A DNA stretch of 64,000 bases from positions 7,501 through 71,500 of the forward strand of contig NZ_FNFV01000001.1 in assembly GCF_900102905.1 (NCBI RefSeq). Direction: 5' to 3'. Below are positions 1 through 11,228 of this stretch, piece after piece (within the stretch, counting starts at the first letter, position 1; the number at the start of each line of letters is the position of its first letter). This stretch comes from Meinhardsimonia xiamenensis (GTDB taxonomy: Bacteria; Pseudomonadota; Alphaproteobacteria; Rhodobacterales; Rhodobacteraceae). The notes beneath the pieces are model-generated. The model was not told the origin of the DNA. It did not search any database and saw only the letters and a program-made list of their open reading frames with translations. The position numbers were made by a program, and so were the translations under genes.

Positions 1-108
1 GAACCCCTGCCACAGCCACCAGCCGGCCGGCAGCGGCGCGAGAACATACAACACGGAAGGCGCGACGCGACGTAGAGCCCGGTTTGTCAGGTCGACGATG
101 CGCCCCAT
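1..108 (-). CDS. msrQ: MsrQ heme-binding membrane subunit (5' part only)
   Basis: Only the first 36 codons are inside the window; the gene runs leftward off the edge. The ATG at 108 begins a peptide with a basic amphipathic start followed by LYVLAPLPAGWWLWQGF, which matches the first membrane segment of MsrQ (YedZ), the b-type heme membrane protein that passes electrons from the respiratory chain to periplasmic MsrP. It starts 18 bases after the msrP stop on the same strand, the usual msrPQ operon order. The identification rests on this short peptide plus the neighbour, so the family is likely but the integrity of the gene cannot be judged here. Confidence 0.75.
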   Translation of the reverse strand, partial: MGRIVDLTNRALRRVAPSVLYVLAPLPAGWWLWQGF

Positions 109-126
109 TCCGCTCACCCGAGGCGA

Positions 127-1056
127 TCAGTAGAACTTGCGAAGATCCATGCCCGCGTAGAGCCCGGCCACTTCCTTCTCGTAGCCGTTGAACATCAGCG
201 TCGGGCGCCGCCGCGCAAACAGCCCCTCGCCAATGCGCCGTTCGGTGGCTTGCGACCAGCGCGGGTGGTCGACGTTGGGATTCACATTGGAATAGAAGCC
301 GTACTCGCGCGGGTTCGCCTGATTCCACGTGCAGTACGGCTGAGTGTCGGTCAGTGTGATCCGCACGATCGACTTGATCGACTTGAAGCCGTATTTCCAG
401 GGAACGACGAGGCGGATCGGGGCGCCGTTCTGCTTTGGCAATGGCTCATCATAAAGCCCCGTGGCCAGAATTGTCAGCGGATGCATCGCCTCGTCCAGGC
501 GCAGACCCTCGCGGTAGGGCCAGTCCAGCACCCGCCGCCTCGTGCCCGGCATCTCCTCGGGACGCAACAACGTTTCGAAGGCGACATATTTCGCGGATGG
601 GCTCACGCCGACCCGGTTCAACAGATCGCGCAACTCGAAGCCGACCCACGGAATGACCGCCGACCACGCCTCCACGCAGCGAAAGCGATAGATGCGCTCC
701 TCAAGGGTCACCCCTTTCAGCAGATCGCCAAGGTCATAGGTTCCCGGCCGTTCCACGAGTCCGTCGATCCTTACCGACCAGGGGTCGATGGTCAGGCGGT
801 GCGCCTCGCGGGCGGGATCCTCCTTGCCGGTGCCGAACTCATAGAAGTTGTTGTAGCTTGTGATGTGCTCGTAGGCGGTTGGCGGCTCGTCGGTCGACCA
901 GCGACTTGGCTTGGCACCGAGGCCGGCCACCGCCGCCCCCGCGAGCGAGGCAAGCCCGGCCGCCCCCGCCCCGGCCAGCAACGCGCGCCGATCGAGCCAG
1001 GCCTGTTTCGGGGTCACATCAGACCAGCGCTGGTCGCCTTTCCATCCCCCGGCCAT
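127..1056 (-). CDS. msrP: Protein-methionine-sulfoxide reductase catalytic subunit MsrP
   Basis: The 309-residue product is a periplasmic molybdopterin enzyme of the sulfite-oxidase fold that reduces methionine sulfoxide in envelope proteins. A twin-arginine signal is visible (RRALLAG at 23-29, followed by an Ala/Gly-rich stretch to about residue 48). The molybdenum-ligating Cys is C127 in [14 protein letters not shown], the hallmark of the YedY/MsrP family, and the C-terminal half keeps the family's [17 protein letters not shown] segment. The ATG at 1056 has a strong AGGAGG 6 bases upstream. It is followed after 18 bases by msrQ, which supplies electrons. Length and motifs are normal for the family. 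Confidence 0.95.
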   Translation of the reverse strand: MAGGWKGDQRWSDVTPKQAWLDRRALLAGAGAAGLASLAGAAVAGLGAKPSRWSTDEPPTAYEHITSYNNFYEFGTGKEDPAREAHRLTIDPWSVRIDGLVERPGTYDLGDLLKGVTLEERIYRFRCVEAWSAVIPWVGFELRDLLNRVGVSPSAKYVAFETLLRPEEMPGTRRRVLDWPYREGLRLDEAMHPLTILATGLYDEPLPKQNGAPIRLVVPWKYGFKSIKSIVRITLTDTQPYCTWNQANPREYGFYSNVNPNVDHPRWSQATERRIGEGLFARRRPTLMFNGYEKEVAGLYAGMDLRKFY

Positions 1057-1185
1057 GTCGAACCTCCTGTCATGTGCGTCAAATCCAATGCCCGAGGTGT
1101 ACCCGGCTTTGCCGCGTCACGACACAAAACTTCGCTCACATTCCCGCGTCCCGGCTGAAACGCGGCCCATGTCCCCGCTTCCACG

Positions 1186-1218
1186 CAAAAAGGGGCGGCC
1201 CTTTCGGAGCCGCCCCTT
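1186..1218 (-). terminator. Rho-independent terminator of clpB
   Basis: Read on the minus strand, an 8-bp perfect GC stem (GGGGCGGC at one side, GCCGCCCC at the other, 9-nt loop) is followed directly by a run of five T. It lies just past the clpB stop (1242), between clpB and msrP, and has the right orientation to end clpB transcription. Confidence 0.85.
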
Positions 1219-1241
1219 CGTCGGGTGTTTTCTGGCTGCGA

Positions 1242-3857
<2,616 letters not shown>

Positions 3858-3935
3858 TCTGTTTCTCCTTTCTCTGAAGCGCTTGCGTTCCGGCGCCCGC
3901 CGCGCGGCGCGCCCCTTTTCGCAAGCCTCGTGAGG

Positions 3936-3966
3936 TATTTGGGAAGCACGCCCAGCGGTTGCAAGG
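3936..3966 (-). promoter_or_regulatory. Candidate RpoH (heat-shock) promoter of clpB
   Basis: On the minus strand, CTTGCA is followed after 16 bases by CCCAAATA, close to the alphaproteobacterial sigma-32 pattern (CTTG, then CCYATWT-like). It sits about 80 bases upstream of the clpB start, and ClpB is a typical RpoH target. The -10 is not a perfect match, so this is a plausible rather than proven site. Confidence 0.4.
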
Positions 3967-4071
3967 CCGCCGGGGCGGTTTTCGCCGCGGCGCAGCGCCC
4001 GACATCATGACGCATGGCTTGACGCGCGCCCGGTTCCGCGCCAAGCCCGCCGGGACACGGAAGGAGACGCC

Positions 4072-4773
4072 ATGCAAACCGCCGATGACCGCCTGATCGT
4101 TGCCCTCGATGTGCCCAACGCCGTGGCCGGGCTCGAGCTCGTCGAGCGTCTTGGCGATGCCGTCTCCTTCTACAAGATCGGGCTTGGCATGCTCACCGGC
4201 GGCGGGCTGGCGCTTGCCCGCGAGCTGAAGGACGAGCTCGGCAAGCGGGTGTTTCTCGACATGAAGCTCTTCGACATTTCCGCCACCATCGAGGCGGCGG
4301 TGCGGGGGCTGGCGCAATTCGACCTCGACTTTCTCACCGTGCATGGCGACCCGCATGTGGTGCGCGCCGCGCGGGAGGGCGCGGCCGGCTCGGGGCTGAA
4401 GATCCTCGCCGTCACCATCCTCACCTCGCTCGACCGCGCCGATCTCGACGCCTGCCTCATCAAGCCCGGTGCCATCCCCGATCTGGTGCGCGAGCGCGCC
4501 GCCCGCGCCTTCGAGGCCGGGGCTGATGGTGTCATCGCCTCGCCGCAGGAAGTGGCCGCGATCCGCGCGCTGCCCGAGGCCGAGGGCAAGCTCATCGTTA
4601 CTCCCGGCATCCGCCCTGCGGGTGCCGCCGCCGGCGACCAGAAGCGCATCGCCACCCCGGCGGCCGCCATCGCCGCGGGCGCCGATCACATCGTCGTCGG
4701 CCGTCCCGTCTGGCAGGCGGACGATCCGCGCGCGGCGGCAGAGGCGATCGTGAGGGAGCTGGCGCAGGCGTGA
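4072..4773 (+). CDS. pyrF: Orotidine-5'-phosphate decarboxylase PyrF
   Basis: The 233-residue product catalyses the last step of UMP synthesis, decarboxylation of orotidine 5'-phosphate. The catalytic DxKxxD signature is present as FLDMKLFD (D63, K65, D68), and the phosphate-binding end of the TIM barrel is seen as ITPGIRPAG and DHIVVGRPV. The length is typical of class I bacterial PyrF. The ATG has AAGGAGA at good spacing. It is divergent from clpB and convergent with the small membrane protein ending at 4781, so it is probably a single-gene unit. Confidence 0.97.
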   Translation: MQTADDRLIVALDVPNAVAGLELVERLGDAVSFYKIGLGMLTGGGLALARELKDELGKRVFLDMKLFDISATIEAAVRGLAQFDLDFLTVHGDPHVVRAAREGAAGSGLKILAVTILTSLDRADLDACLIKPGAIPDLVRERAARAFEAGADGVIASPQEVAAIRALPEAEGKLIVTPGIRPAGAAAGDQKRIATPAAAIAAGADHIVVGRPVWQADDPRAAAEAIVRELAQA

Positions 4774-4780
4774 GCCGCCG

Positions 4781-5023
4781 CTACTTGCGCTTCGGCCCGT
4801 AGGTCTCCCACAGCCAGATCAAGAGCATCGCGCCCAGTACCGCGCCCACGAAGCCCGCGGCCCAGCCCATCACGGCAATGAGCGCGCGCAGGACGAAGCC
4901 GCCGATGAGCGCCCCGGCAATACCGATGGCAATGGTGGTGACAAGGTCGGTCTCAAGCTTCATCAGGCGCGTGGCTATGAACCCCGCAGCGGCACCGATG
5001 ATGATGAGATAGACAATCGCCAT
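4781..5023 (-). CDS. GlsB/YeaQ/YmgE-like small membrane protein (1)
   Basis: This 80-residue, very hydrophobic protein has three predicted membrane segments separated by Gly-rich turns (GAAAGFIATRLM, GIAGALIGGFV, GFVGAVLGAMLLIWLWE), the pattern of the transglycosylase-associated GlsB/YeaQ/YmgE family. Members are small inner-membrane proteins linked to general stress responses; no enzymatic role is established. It is the last gene of the leftward def-fmt run, 13 bases after a second, related small membrane protein. The family assignment is good; its function is not known. Confidence 0.8.
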   Translation of the reverse strand: MAIVYLIIIGAAAGFIATRLMKLETDLVTTIAIGIAGALIGGFVLRALIAVMGWAAGFVGAVLGAMLLIWLWETYGPKRK

Positions 5024-5036
5024 CCGCCTTTCCTCG

Positions 5037-5294
5037 TCACTTTCGGGAGCGCTGCTTCCCCTTGCGCCAGTGCGTCGGCACGATCACGAGCGCCCCGATC
5101 GACGAGACCAGCGCGTCCACCCCCGGCGGCCCGAAGCTCAGGCCGAACATGACCCGTGCGAAGTAGAACAGGACGGCACCACCGATGCAAATGATCATCG
5201 AGGGCAGTATGCCGTTCCGGGTGAATTCGGTGCGCTCGGAAACGTAACCGACCACGGCGGCGATCACGATCGTTCCGAACAGGGTGAAGAACAT
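5037..5294 (-). CDS. Small multi-pass membrane protein, distantly GlsB-like (2)
   Basis: The ATG at 5294 gives an 85-residue protein (MFFTLFGTIVIAAVVGYVSERTEF...) with three hydrophobic segments and a basic tail (HWRKGKQRSRK). The frame stays open further upstream, but that part overlaps fmt and reads as low-complexity Arg/Ala, so the internal start is preferred. It lies 4 bases after fmt and 13 bases before another small membrane protein of similar layout. It resembles the transglycosylase-associated/GlsB group in size and topology, more weakly than its neighbour. Its role is unknown. Confidence 0.65.
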   Translation of the reverse strand: MFFTLFGTIVIAAVVGYVSERTEFTRNGILPSMIICIGGAVLFYFARVMFGLSFGPPGVDALVSSIGALVIVPTHWRKGKQRSRK

Positions 5295-5298
5295 CTGC

Positions 5299-6222
5299 CT
5301 ATCCTCCGAGCCGCGCGCCCTTCGGCACCGGATGGCCGCGCAGGAAGGCCGCCGCCTCCTGCGCGCCGCGCCCGGCCCGTTGCAGGCGGGTGATCTCCAC
5401 CGCACCCTGGCCGCAGGCCACCACGAGCCGCTCGCCTGGACTGCCCGCGAGCACCTCGCCGGGCGCGCCCCGCCCTTCGGCAAGCCGCGAGGCCAGAAGC
5501 TTCACCCGCTCGCCCCCGATCACCGTCCAGGCGCCGGGGAAGGGCGACAGCCCCCTGATCTGCCGGTCGATCTCCACCGCGGGCCGGCGCCAGTCCACCC
5601 GCGCCTCGGCCTTGTCGATTTTGGCGGCATAGGTCACGCCGGTTTCGGACTGAGGTTTGGGCTCGATCTCATCGAGACGGCCGAGCACCTCGACAATCAG
5701 CCGCGCGCCCATCTCCGCCAGCCGGTCATGGAGCTCGCCGGCGGTTTCCTCCGCCCCGATGGGCGTGGCCTCGCAGGCCAGAACCGGGCCGGTGTCGAGC
5801 CCTTCCTCCATCTGCATGATGCACACGCCGGTCTCGGCATCGCCGGCCATGATCGCCCGCTGGATCGGCGCCGCCCCCCGCCAGCGCGGCAGAAGCGAGG
5901 CGTGAATGTTGAGGCATCCCCGCGCCGGCGCCTCGAGAATCGGGCGCGGCAGGATGAGCCCGTAGGCCACAACCACCGCGACCTCGGGCTTCAGCGCCGC
6001 GAAGGCCGCCTGTTCGGCCGCATCGCGCAGGCTCACGGGGTGGCGCACCTCAAGCCCCATCGCCTCGGCGCGCGCCTGCACCGGCGAGGGTCGCGGCTTC
6101 TTGCCCCGGCCCGCGGGGCGCGGCGGCTGGGTGTAGACGGCGGCAATCTCGTGACCCGCCGCGGCCAGCGCCTCGAGCGCGGGCACCGCGAAATCGGGCG
6201 TTCCCATGAAGACGAGGCGCAT
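5299..6222 (-). CDS. fmt: Methionyl-tRNA formyltransferase
   Basis: The 307-residue product transfers a formyl group from 10-formyltetrahydrofolate to Met-tRNAfMet for translation initiation. The N-terminal formyltransferase domain has the [13 protein letters not shown] start and the active-site region [20 protein letters not shown]; the C-terminal beta-barrel tRNA-binding domain follows ([12 protein letters not shown], then [20 protein letters not shown]). Its ATG overlaps the def stop (TGATG), so the two are translationally coupled. def and fmt are natural partners, since the deformylase removes the group Fmt adds. Confidence 0.97.
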   Translation of the reverse strand: MRLVFMGTPDFAVPALEALAAAGHEIAAVYTQPPRPAGRGKKPRPSPVQARAEAMGLEVRHPVSLRDAAEQAAFAALKPEVAVVVAYGLILPRPILEAPARGCLNIHASLLPRWRGAAPIQRAIMAGDAETGVCIMQMEEGLDTGPVLACEATPIGAEETAGELHDRLAEMGARLIVEVLGRLDEIEPKPQSETGVTYAAKIDKAEARVDWRRPAVEIDRQIRGLSPFPGAWTVIGGERVKLLASRLAEGRGAPGEVLAGSPGERLVVACGQGAVEITRLQRAGRGAQEAAAFLRGHPVPKGARLGG

Positions 6223-6767
6223 CAGCCCCGCGCGCGCTCGGCAACGCGCTCGCGTTCGCGGTCGCGCTTCAGCTTCACCATCTTGCGGGTGATCATCTGG
6301 CGCCTGAGCGGCTTGAGGTAGTCGATGAAGAGCTTGCCATCGAGATGGTCGATCTCATGCTGCACGCAGGTCGCCCAAAGGCCGGTGAAATGCTCTTCCT
6401 GCTCCCGCCCCTCGAGATCGAGCCAGCGCACCCGCACCTCGGCCGGCCGCTCGATCTCGGCAAACTGGTCGGGGATCGAAAGACACCCCTCCTCGTAGAC
6501 GCGCGTCTCCTCCGAGGCCCAGGTGATCTCGGGGTTGATCAGCACCATCGGGCGCGGCTCGGCCTCGGGATCCTTGACGCAATCCATGACGAGGATGCGC
6601 TCGAGCACGCCCACCTGCGGCGCGGCAAGGCCGATGCCGGGGGCGGCATACATCGTCTCGAGCATGTCCTCGGCCAGCTTGCGATGCGCATCGGTGATCT
6701 CGGTGACCGGAGCGCAGCGCTTCTTCAGTCGCGGGTCGGGATGGATGAGGATGGGTCTGATGGTCAT
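6222..6767 (-). CDS. def: Peptide deformylase
   Basis: The 181-residue metalloenzyme removes the N-formyl group from nascent proteins. All three family motifs are present: [10 protein letters not shown] (44-53), EGCLSIPD with metal ligand C95, and QHEIDHLDG with H137, E138 and H141. The ATG at 6767 gives the standard start [14 protein letters not shown]; an ATG three codons earlier (MGG) is also possible but adds nothing conserved. It is the first gene of a leftward operon with fmt and two small membrane proteins. Confidence 0.97.
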   Translation of the reverse strand: MTIRPILIHPDPRLKKRCAPVTEITDAHRKLAEDMLETMYAAPGIGLAAPQVGVLERILVMDCVKDPEAEPRPMVLINPEITWASEETRVYEEGCLSIPDQFAEIERPAEVRVRWLDLEGREQEEHFTGLWATCVQHEIDHLDGKLFIDYLKPLRRQMITRKMVKLKRDRERERVAERARG

Positions 6768-6867
6768 GCCGCCCATGTAGGTGATGGCAGGCGCGCGCGC
6801 AATCCGCCCCTTGCATGCGGGCGTCGCATCGCTAGCCTGCCGGCGGCGGCAACAAGGGAGTCCGGCG

Positions 6868-8040
6868 GTGGAGTTCAACTTCGACGAGGTGAAGGATCGG
6901 CGCGGCGGGCATCGCGCGAAGTGGGACCACATGGAAGAGGCCTGCGGCGTGTCGCCCGAGGATGGCATCGCCATGTGGGTGGCCGACATGGATTTCGACG
7001 CCGCGCCCTGCATTCTCGGCGCCCTGCACGCCGACATCGCCTCGGGCTTTCTCGGCTATTTCGGAAATTTCGGCCCCGTCACCGAGGCCGTCTGCGACTG
7101 GATGCGCGAGATGCACGGCTGGCCGGTCGAGCCCGGGTGGGTGCGCTATACCCATGGCGTGGTGGCCGGCTTCGGCATGGTGCTCGAGGCATTCTCCGAG
7201 CCCGGCGACTCGGTGATCCTGTTCACGCCGGTCTACCACGCCTTCTTCAGGAAGGCCGCCGCCATGGGCCGCAAGGTGCTGCAAAGCGAGCTTGTCCTGC
7301 GCGACGGCCGCTACGAGATGGACCTCGAGGCGCTTGCCACCCAGCTCACCGGGCGCGAGAAGATCGCCGTGCTGTGCTCGCCCCACAACCCCGGCGGGCG
7401 GCTGTGGACGGCCGATGAGATCGCCGCGCTCGACGCCTTCTGCGCCGAACACGGGCTCATCCTCTGCTCCGACGAGATCCACATGGACCTCACCTTTCCG
7501 GGCGTGGCGCATCTGCCCACTGCCGTGGCCGCGCCCGCCTCGCTGCCGCGGCTCGTGACGATCACCGCCGCCTCCAAGGGCTTCAACATCGCCGGCGGCG
7601 AGACGGGCTTTGCCATCATCCCCGATGATGCCCTGCGCGCGCGCTTCGACCGCGCACATGCCAAGCTCGGCGGCACGCCCAACCGTTTCGGGATGCTGAT
7701 GACCAAGGCCGCCTTCACGGGCGGCCACGAATGGTCGGAGGCCGTCCGCGGCTACATCGCCGCCAATTTCGAGCTCTGGCGCGCACGCATCGGTGCCATT
7801 CCCGGCGTGCGGGTGATGGACATGCAGGCGACCTACCTCTCCTGGGTCGATTTCCGCGGCACCGGCATGAGCGGTGACGAATCGCTCGAACGCATCCGCC
7901 TCGCGGGCATCGGGGTAAACCGTGGCGAGGTCTTCGGCCAGGGCGGCGCCGGCTGGCACCGCTTCAACATCGCCATGCCGCGCACGCGCCTGATCGAGGC
8001 CATCGAGCGGCTGGAGGAGGCTTTCGCCGATCTGCAGTAG
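6868..8040 (+). CDS. MalY/PatB-type PLP-dependent aminotransferase / cystathionine beta-lyase
   Basis: The start chosen is a GTG at 6868 with AAGGGAG 7-8 bases upstream; an upstream ATG in the same frame lacks conserved sequence and overlaps the def promoter area. The 390-residue product is a fold-type I PLP enzyme: AMWVADMDFDAAP near the start, the SPHNPGGRLW box (171-180), SDEIHMDL with the PLP Asp (202) and the Schiff-base Lys in ITAASKGFN (K237). These are typical of the MalY/PatB C-S lyases that cleave cystathionine or cysteine conjugates, related to class I/II aminotransferases. The substrate cannot be told from sequence. Confidence 0.88.
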   Translation: MEFNFDEVKDRRGGHRAKWDHMEEACGVSPEDGIAMWVADMDFDAAPCILGALHADIASGFLGYFGNFGPVTEAVCDWMREMHGWPVEPGWVRYTHGVVAGFGMVLEAFSEPGDSVILFTPVYHAFFRKAAAMGRKVLQSELVLRDGRYEMDLEALATQLTGREKIAVLCSPHNPGGRLWTADEIAALDAFCAEHGLILCSDEIHMDLTFPGVAHLPTAVAAPASLPRLVTITAASKGFNIAGGETGFAIIPDDALRARFDRAHAKLGGTPNRFGMLMTKAAFTGGHEWSEAVRGYIAANFELWRARIGAIPGVRVMDMQATYLSWVDFRGTGMSGDESLERIRLAGIGVNRGEVFGQGGAGWHRFNIAMPRTRLIEAIERLEEAFADLQ

Positions 8041-8046
8041 GGACTG

Positions 8047-8427
8047 TCAGCGTGGGAGAAGCGCGATCGGCGCATCCTCCTCACGCGCGAAGTCGAGCGG
8101 CGCGCGGTCAAGCGCGGCGGTGTGGCGCTTGAACTCGTAGACCATCTCGCCATCCGCCTCCTCGGAGGCCACGATCAGGCACTGCCACAGATGCCTGGTG
8201 CCCTCATAGATGTCCACCAGTCCGCGCAGATGCGGGGCGTCCTGCAGATCGACCGAAAAGCCGTCACTCCACAACCGCAGGACGCGGAACACCTCGTCAC
8301 CGGCAAGCACGCGGTAGCGGCTGGCACGCTTCAACTGATGCTTGCGCGCCTGCGCGAGCCCGTCACGAACTTCCTTCGGCAGCATGTTGATGTCCATGAT
8401 CGGCCGCGCCTCCACCCGCCTTCGCAT
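8047..8427 (-). CDS. Conserved small protein of unknown function (PilZ-like features)
   Basis: The ATG at 8427 has GGAG 8 bases upstream and is preferred over a GTG two codons earlier; the product is 126 residues. There is no signal peptide or membrane segment. The segment SRYRVLAGDEVFRVLRLWSDGFSVD followed by LRGLVDIYEG has the look of a PilZ-type beta barrel (Arg-containing N-terminal motif, then a D/N-x-S-x-x-G-like turn), but the cyclic-di-GMP motif RxxxR is not clean. It is convergent with the PatB-like gene, 6 bases away. It is recognisable as a real gene by start, codon use and an acidic/basic alternating composition; the function is unknown. Confidence 0.65.
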   Translation of the reverse strand: MRRRVEARPIMDINMLPKEVRDGLAQARKHQLKRASRYRVLAGDEVFRVLRLWSDGFSVDLQDAPHLRGLVDIYEGTRHLWQCLIVASEEADGEMVYEFKRHTAALDRAPLDFAREEDAPIALLPR

Positions 8428-8511
8428 CCCCACCGCTCCAGCCTCGCATCGCTGTCACGCCCCGGTCAAGCGAAGTTACCGTGACAGCGGCACAATCAGG
8501 GATTGCGAGCG

Positions 8512-9291
8512 CTACCGGCCCGGTTTGCCCAGCACTTTCGGCCGAAGAACATGCGGATGCGCGGGGTCATAAAGCGCGCTGTCGGGAAACTCGGCCGATT
8601 CGGAAAGGGCGGGGCCCACGAGAATCAGCGCCGTGCGGGTGATCTTCGCCGCCCGCACCTTGCCGTGAATGTCGGCCAGCGTGCCGCGGATGATCTGCTG
8701 GTCAGGCCAGCTCGCGCGATAGACCACCGCAACGGGGCAGTCTTCGCCGTAATGAGGCGTGAGCACCCGCACGATCTCGCGCAGCGCGCGGATGCCCAGA
8801 TGAATGGCCAGCGTCGCCCCGGTTCGGGCGAAGTTCTCGAGCCGCTCCCCCTCCGGCATGGCGGTTGACTTCATCGACATGCGCGTGAGCACGATCGACT
8901 GGGCAAGCTCGGGAATGGTCAGCTCCTGCCCGAGCGCGGCCGCGGCGGCGGCATAGGCGGGCACGCCCGGCACGATCTCGTAGTCGATGCCGTCGGCGCG
9001 GAGACGGCGGATCTGCTCGGCGATCGCCCCGTAGAGCGAGGGATCGCCCGAATGCACCCGCGCCACATCCTCGCCCCGCTCGCGCGCCGCAAGGATCTCG
9101 GCATGGGTCTCATCGAGCGTCATTGAGGCGGTGTCGAGCACGCGCGCGCCTTCGGGCGCCAGCGCCACCACCTCACGCGGCACCAGCGAGCCCGCGTAAA
9201 GGCAGACGGGGCAGGCGGCGATCAGACGCGCGGCCTTCTGCGTCAGAAGCTCCGGGTCGCCCGGCCCCGCACCGATGAAAAAGACCTTCAC
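8512..9291 (-). CDS. cobM: Precorrin-4 C11-methyltransferase
   Basis: The 259-residue product adds the C-11 methyl of the corrin ring from S-adenosylmethionine. It has the uroporphyrin-III C-methyltransferase-like fold with the N-terminal VFFIGAGPGDPELLTQKAARLI motif and YAGSLVP, HSGDPSLYGAIAEQ and VPGVPAYAAAAAALGQELT, which together are specific for CobM/CbiF. Its start overlaps the end of the cbiG-cobJ fusion by 4 bases (ATGA). It is the last gene of the leftward cob operon. Confidence 0.96.
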   Translation of the reverse strand: MKVFFIGAGPGDPELLTQKAARLIAACPVCLYAGSLVPREVVALAPEGARVLDTASMTLDETHAEILAARERGEDVARVHSGDPSLYGAIAEQIRRLRADGIDYEIVPGVPAYAAAAAALGQELTIPELAQSIVLTRMSMKSTAMPEGERLENFARTGATLAIHLGIRALREIVRVLTPHYGEDCPVAVVYRASWPDQQIIRGTLADIHGKVRAAKITRTALILVGPALSESAEFPDSALYDPAHPHVLRPKVLGKPGR

Positions 9292-11096
9292 GCGCCGTCC
9301 CCATGCTTTCGCGCATAGCCGCGCGGCGTGTAGAGCCTCGGCCCCTCGGCCGTGTCGACCACCCTTGTCTGCGAGGAGCCGACGATGACCAGCGTCAGCA
9401 TGTCCACCTCATCGACATCGAGCGCCTCGAGCCGGCGCAGCCGCAGCGCCTCCTCGGGCCGGCCGAGCGAGGCGGCGAGCAGCACGGGCGTGTCGGCCGG
9501 TCGGTGGCGCAGCAGAATCTCGCGCGCCTCGGCCAGAAGCGTGCGCCGCCGCCGCGAGACAGGATTGTAGAAGGCGATGACGAAATCGCCCTCGGCGGCA
9601 GCGCGCAGCCGGCGCAGGATGTCCTCGCGCGGGGTGAGGAGATCCGAAAGCGAGACGGCGCAGAAGTCATGCCCCAAGGGGGCGCCCGCCCGCGCCGCCG
9701 CCGCCTGCATGGCGGTGATGCCGGGGGTTGCAACCACCTCCGCCCGGCGCGCCGCATCGCTCACCCCGCCCGCCTCGGGCGCCCGGTCCAGAAGCTCGTA
9801 GACCAGCGCGGCCATCGCATAGATGCCGGCGTCCCCCGAGGAGACCAGCGCCACATTCCGCCCCTCGCCCGCGCGCTCGAGCGCGAAGCGGCAGCGCGCC
9901 TCCTCCTGCCCGAGCGGAAAGTCATGCCGCGGCTTGCCCGCCGCCGCCGGGCCCAGAAGATCGAGATAGAGCCCATAGCCCACGAGCTCATCGGCCTCGG
10001 CGACAAGGCGGCTTGCCTCGGGGGTGCGCCAGTCCGCCCGGCCCGGCCCGATGCCGACGATCGCAAGCCGCCCCCGCGCCCGGCCCCCTGGCGCCGCAAT
10101 CGGCTCGGGCGCCAGCGCCAGCGCCACCGTCGCCCGCGCCGTCTTGCGCTTGGGATGGCTCAGGCGCGCATCCGGCCCGGCCGCCGCGAGCGCCGCATTC
10201 TCGGCCACGCCATGGCTGCCGATCTCGGAGAAGACCACCTCCGAGGGGTTCGCCGTGCGCGGCGTCTCGGCCTCGAGCTCGGCGGGCGTGAAAAGCCGCA
10301 GCGGCGCATCGAGCCGCCGCGCAAGCTCCAGCACCGCCGGCTCATCGGCCTTGATGTCGACCGTCGCCACCGCCGCCAGCGCCCCCGGCGCAAGTTGCGC
10401 CTCGCTCAGGAGCGCCTCGACGAGTTCCCCCAGCTCCGAAGGCGGGCAGCCGCGCGCGCACCCCACGCCCAGCACCGCCCGTTGCGGGTGGTAGATGAGC
10501 CTGCCCTCGCCGCCTACAGCGGGAGCCATGGTGCAGATGATCTCCACCGCGTCGCCCTCCGGCAGACCGCCAAGCCACCCGGCCCGCCCGGCCTCCTCGC
10601 CGGTCACGCGCGCACCGCCGCCGTTCAGAAGCGCGGCCATGGCCGCCTTCGCCGCCTCGGGGTTGGCAAGCCACCACCCCGCCGGCGGTTCGTCCAGCGC
10701 CACGCCGAGCGCCACCTCGCCGGCCGTGGTCACCGCCGCGACCCCGCCCAGCGCCTCGGCCACCGCGCGCGCCAGCCGGTTGCCGCCCCGATGCCCCCCC
10801 AGAAGCGGCACCACCACGCGCCCATCGTCGGAGACGGCGATCACCGGCGGCTCGACGCGCTTGTCGGCCAGAAGCGGCGCCACCGCGCGCACCAGAATGC
10901 CGGCCGCGCACACGCCCACCACCGGCACCCGCGCCGCAAACAGATCGCGCACATGCTCAAGCGCATCGGGAAAGAACACATCCGCCGCGCTCACGCGCCC
11001 CTCGCGCCCGTGCAAGGCCGCGCCCAGCGCCCCGGCAATCCGGCGCGCGGTGTCCTCCCCGGCGCGATTGAGCGCCACTACCACCGGCCCGCTCAT
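9288..11096 (-). CDS. cobJ: CbiG-CobJ fusion: cobalamin biosynthesis CbiG domains + precorrin-3B C17-methyltransferase
   Basis: This 602-residue protein joins two activities. Residues 1-120 match the CbiG N-terminal domain (VGVCAAGILVRAVAPLL, AVSDDGRVVVPLLGGHRGGNRLARAVAEALG), followed by a CbiG linker (about 125-205) and a CobE/CbiG C-terminal domain (about 205-285, GVGCARGCPPSELGELV, ATVDIKADEPAVLEL). After a variable linker, residues 345-602 are the ring-contracting SAM methyltransferase CobJ (LAIVGIGPGRADWRTPEA, DELVGYGLYLDLLG, SSGDAGIYAMAALV, FYNPVSRRR). CbiG opens the delta-lactone in the anaerobic pathway, whereas CobE is its reduced counterpart in the aerobic one. Having both N and C CbiG domains fused to CobJ suggests a coupled ring-contraction step. 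It overlaps cobM by 4 bases. Confidence 0.92.
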   Translation of the reverse strand: MSGPVVVALNRAGEDTARRIAGALGAALHGREGRVSAADVFFPDALEHVRDLFAARVPVVGVCAAGILVRAVAPLLADKRVEPPVIAVSDDGRVVVPLLGGHRGGNRLARAVAEALGGVAAVTTAGEVALGVALDEPPAGWWLANPEAAKAAMAALLNGGGARVTGEEAGRAGWLGGLPEGDAVEIICTMAPAVGGEGRLIYHPQRAVLGVGCARGCPPSELGELVEALLSEAQLAPGALAAVATVDIKADEPAVLELARRLDAPLRLFTPAELEAETPRTANPSEVVFSEIGSHGVAENAALAAAGPDARLSHPKRKTARATVALALAPEPIAAPGGRARGRLAIVGIGPGRADWRTPEASRLVAEADELVGYGLYLDLLGPAAAGKPRHDFPLGQEEARCRFALERAGEGRNVALVSSGDAGIYAMAALVYELLDRAPEAGGVSDAARRAEVVATPGITAMQAAAARAGAPLGHDFCAVSLSDLLTPREDILRRLRAAAEGDFVIAFYNPVSRRRRTLLAEAREILLRHRPADTPVLLAASLGRPEEALRLRRLEALDVDEVDMLTLVIVGSSQTRVVDTAEGPRLYTPRGYARKHGDGA

Positions 11097-11108
11097 CGCC
11101 CCCTTCCC

Positions 11109-11228
11109 GCGAGTCGGGACGCGGTCAAGGACACCGAAGGCGCCGCGCAGCGGGCGAAGCTCCTTGACGGCGGCCCGACTCGCTGCACCCTCGCAAAGGC
11201 GCGTTCAGGGGCAGACCTGCCCCTGAAC
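11109..11228. repeat. Two nested palindromes in the cobI to cbiG-cobJ gap
   Basis: The only sizeable gap inside the cob operon (11097-11271) holds two inverted repeats. The outer one has 23-base arms at 11109-11131 and 11161-11183 that pair with two mismatches around a 29-base loop. Next to it, 11203-11228 is a perfect 12-bp inverted repeat (GTTCAGGGGCAG / CTGCCCCTGAAC) with a 2-base centre. Neither is followed by a T run, so they do not look like simple terminators. The layout resembles a palindromic intergenic repeat. A 62-codon frame runs through it but shows no protein-like features. Confidence 0.75.
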
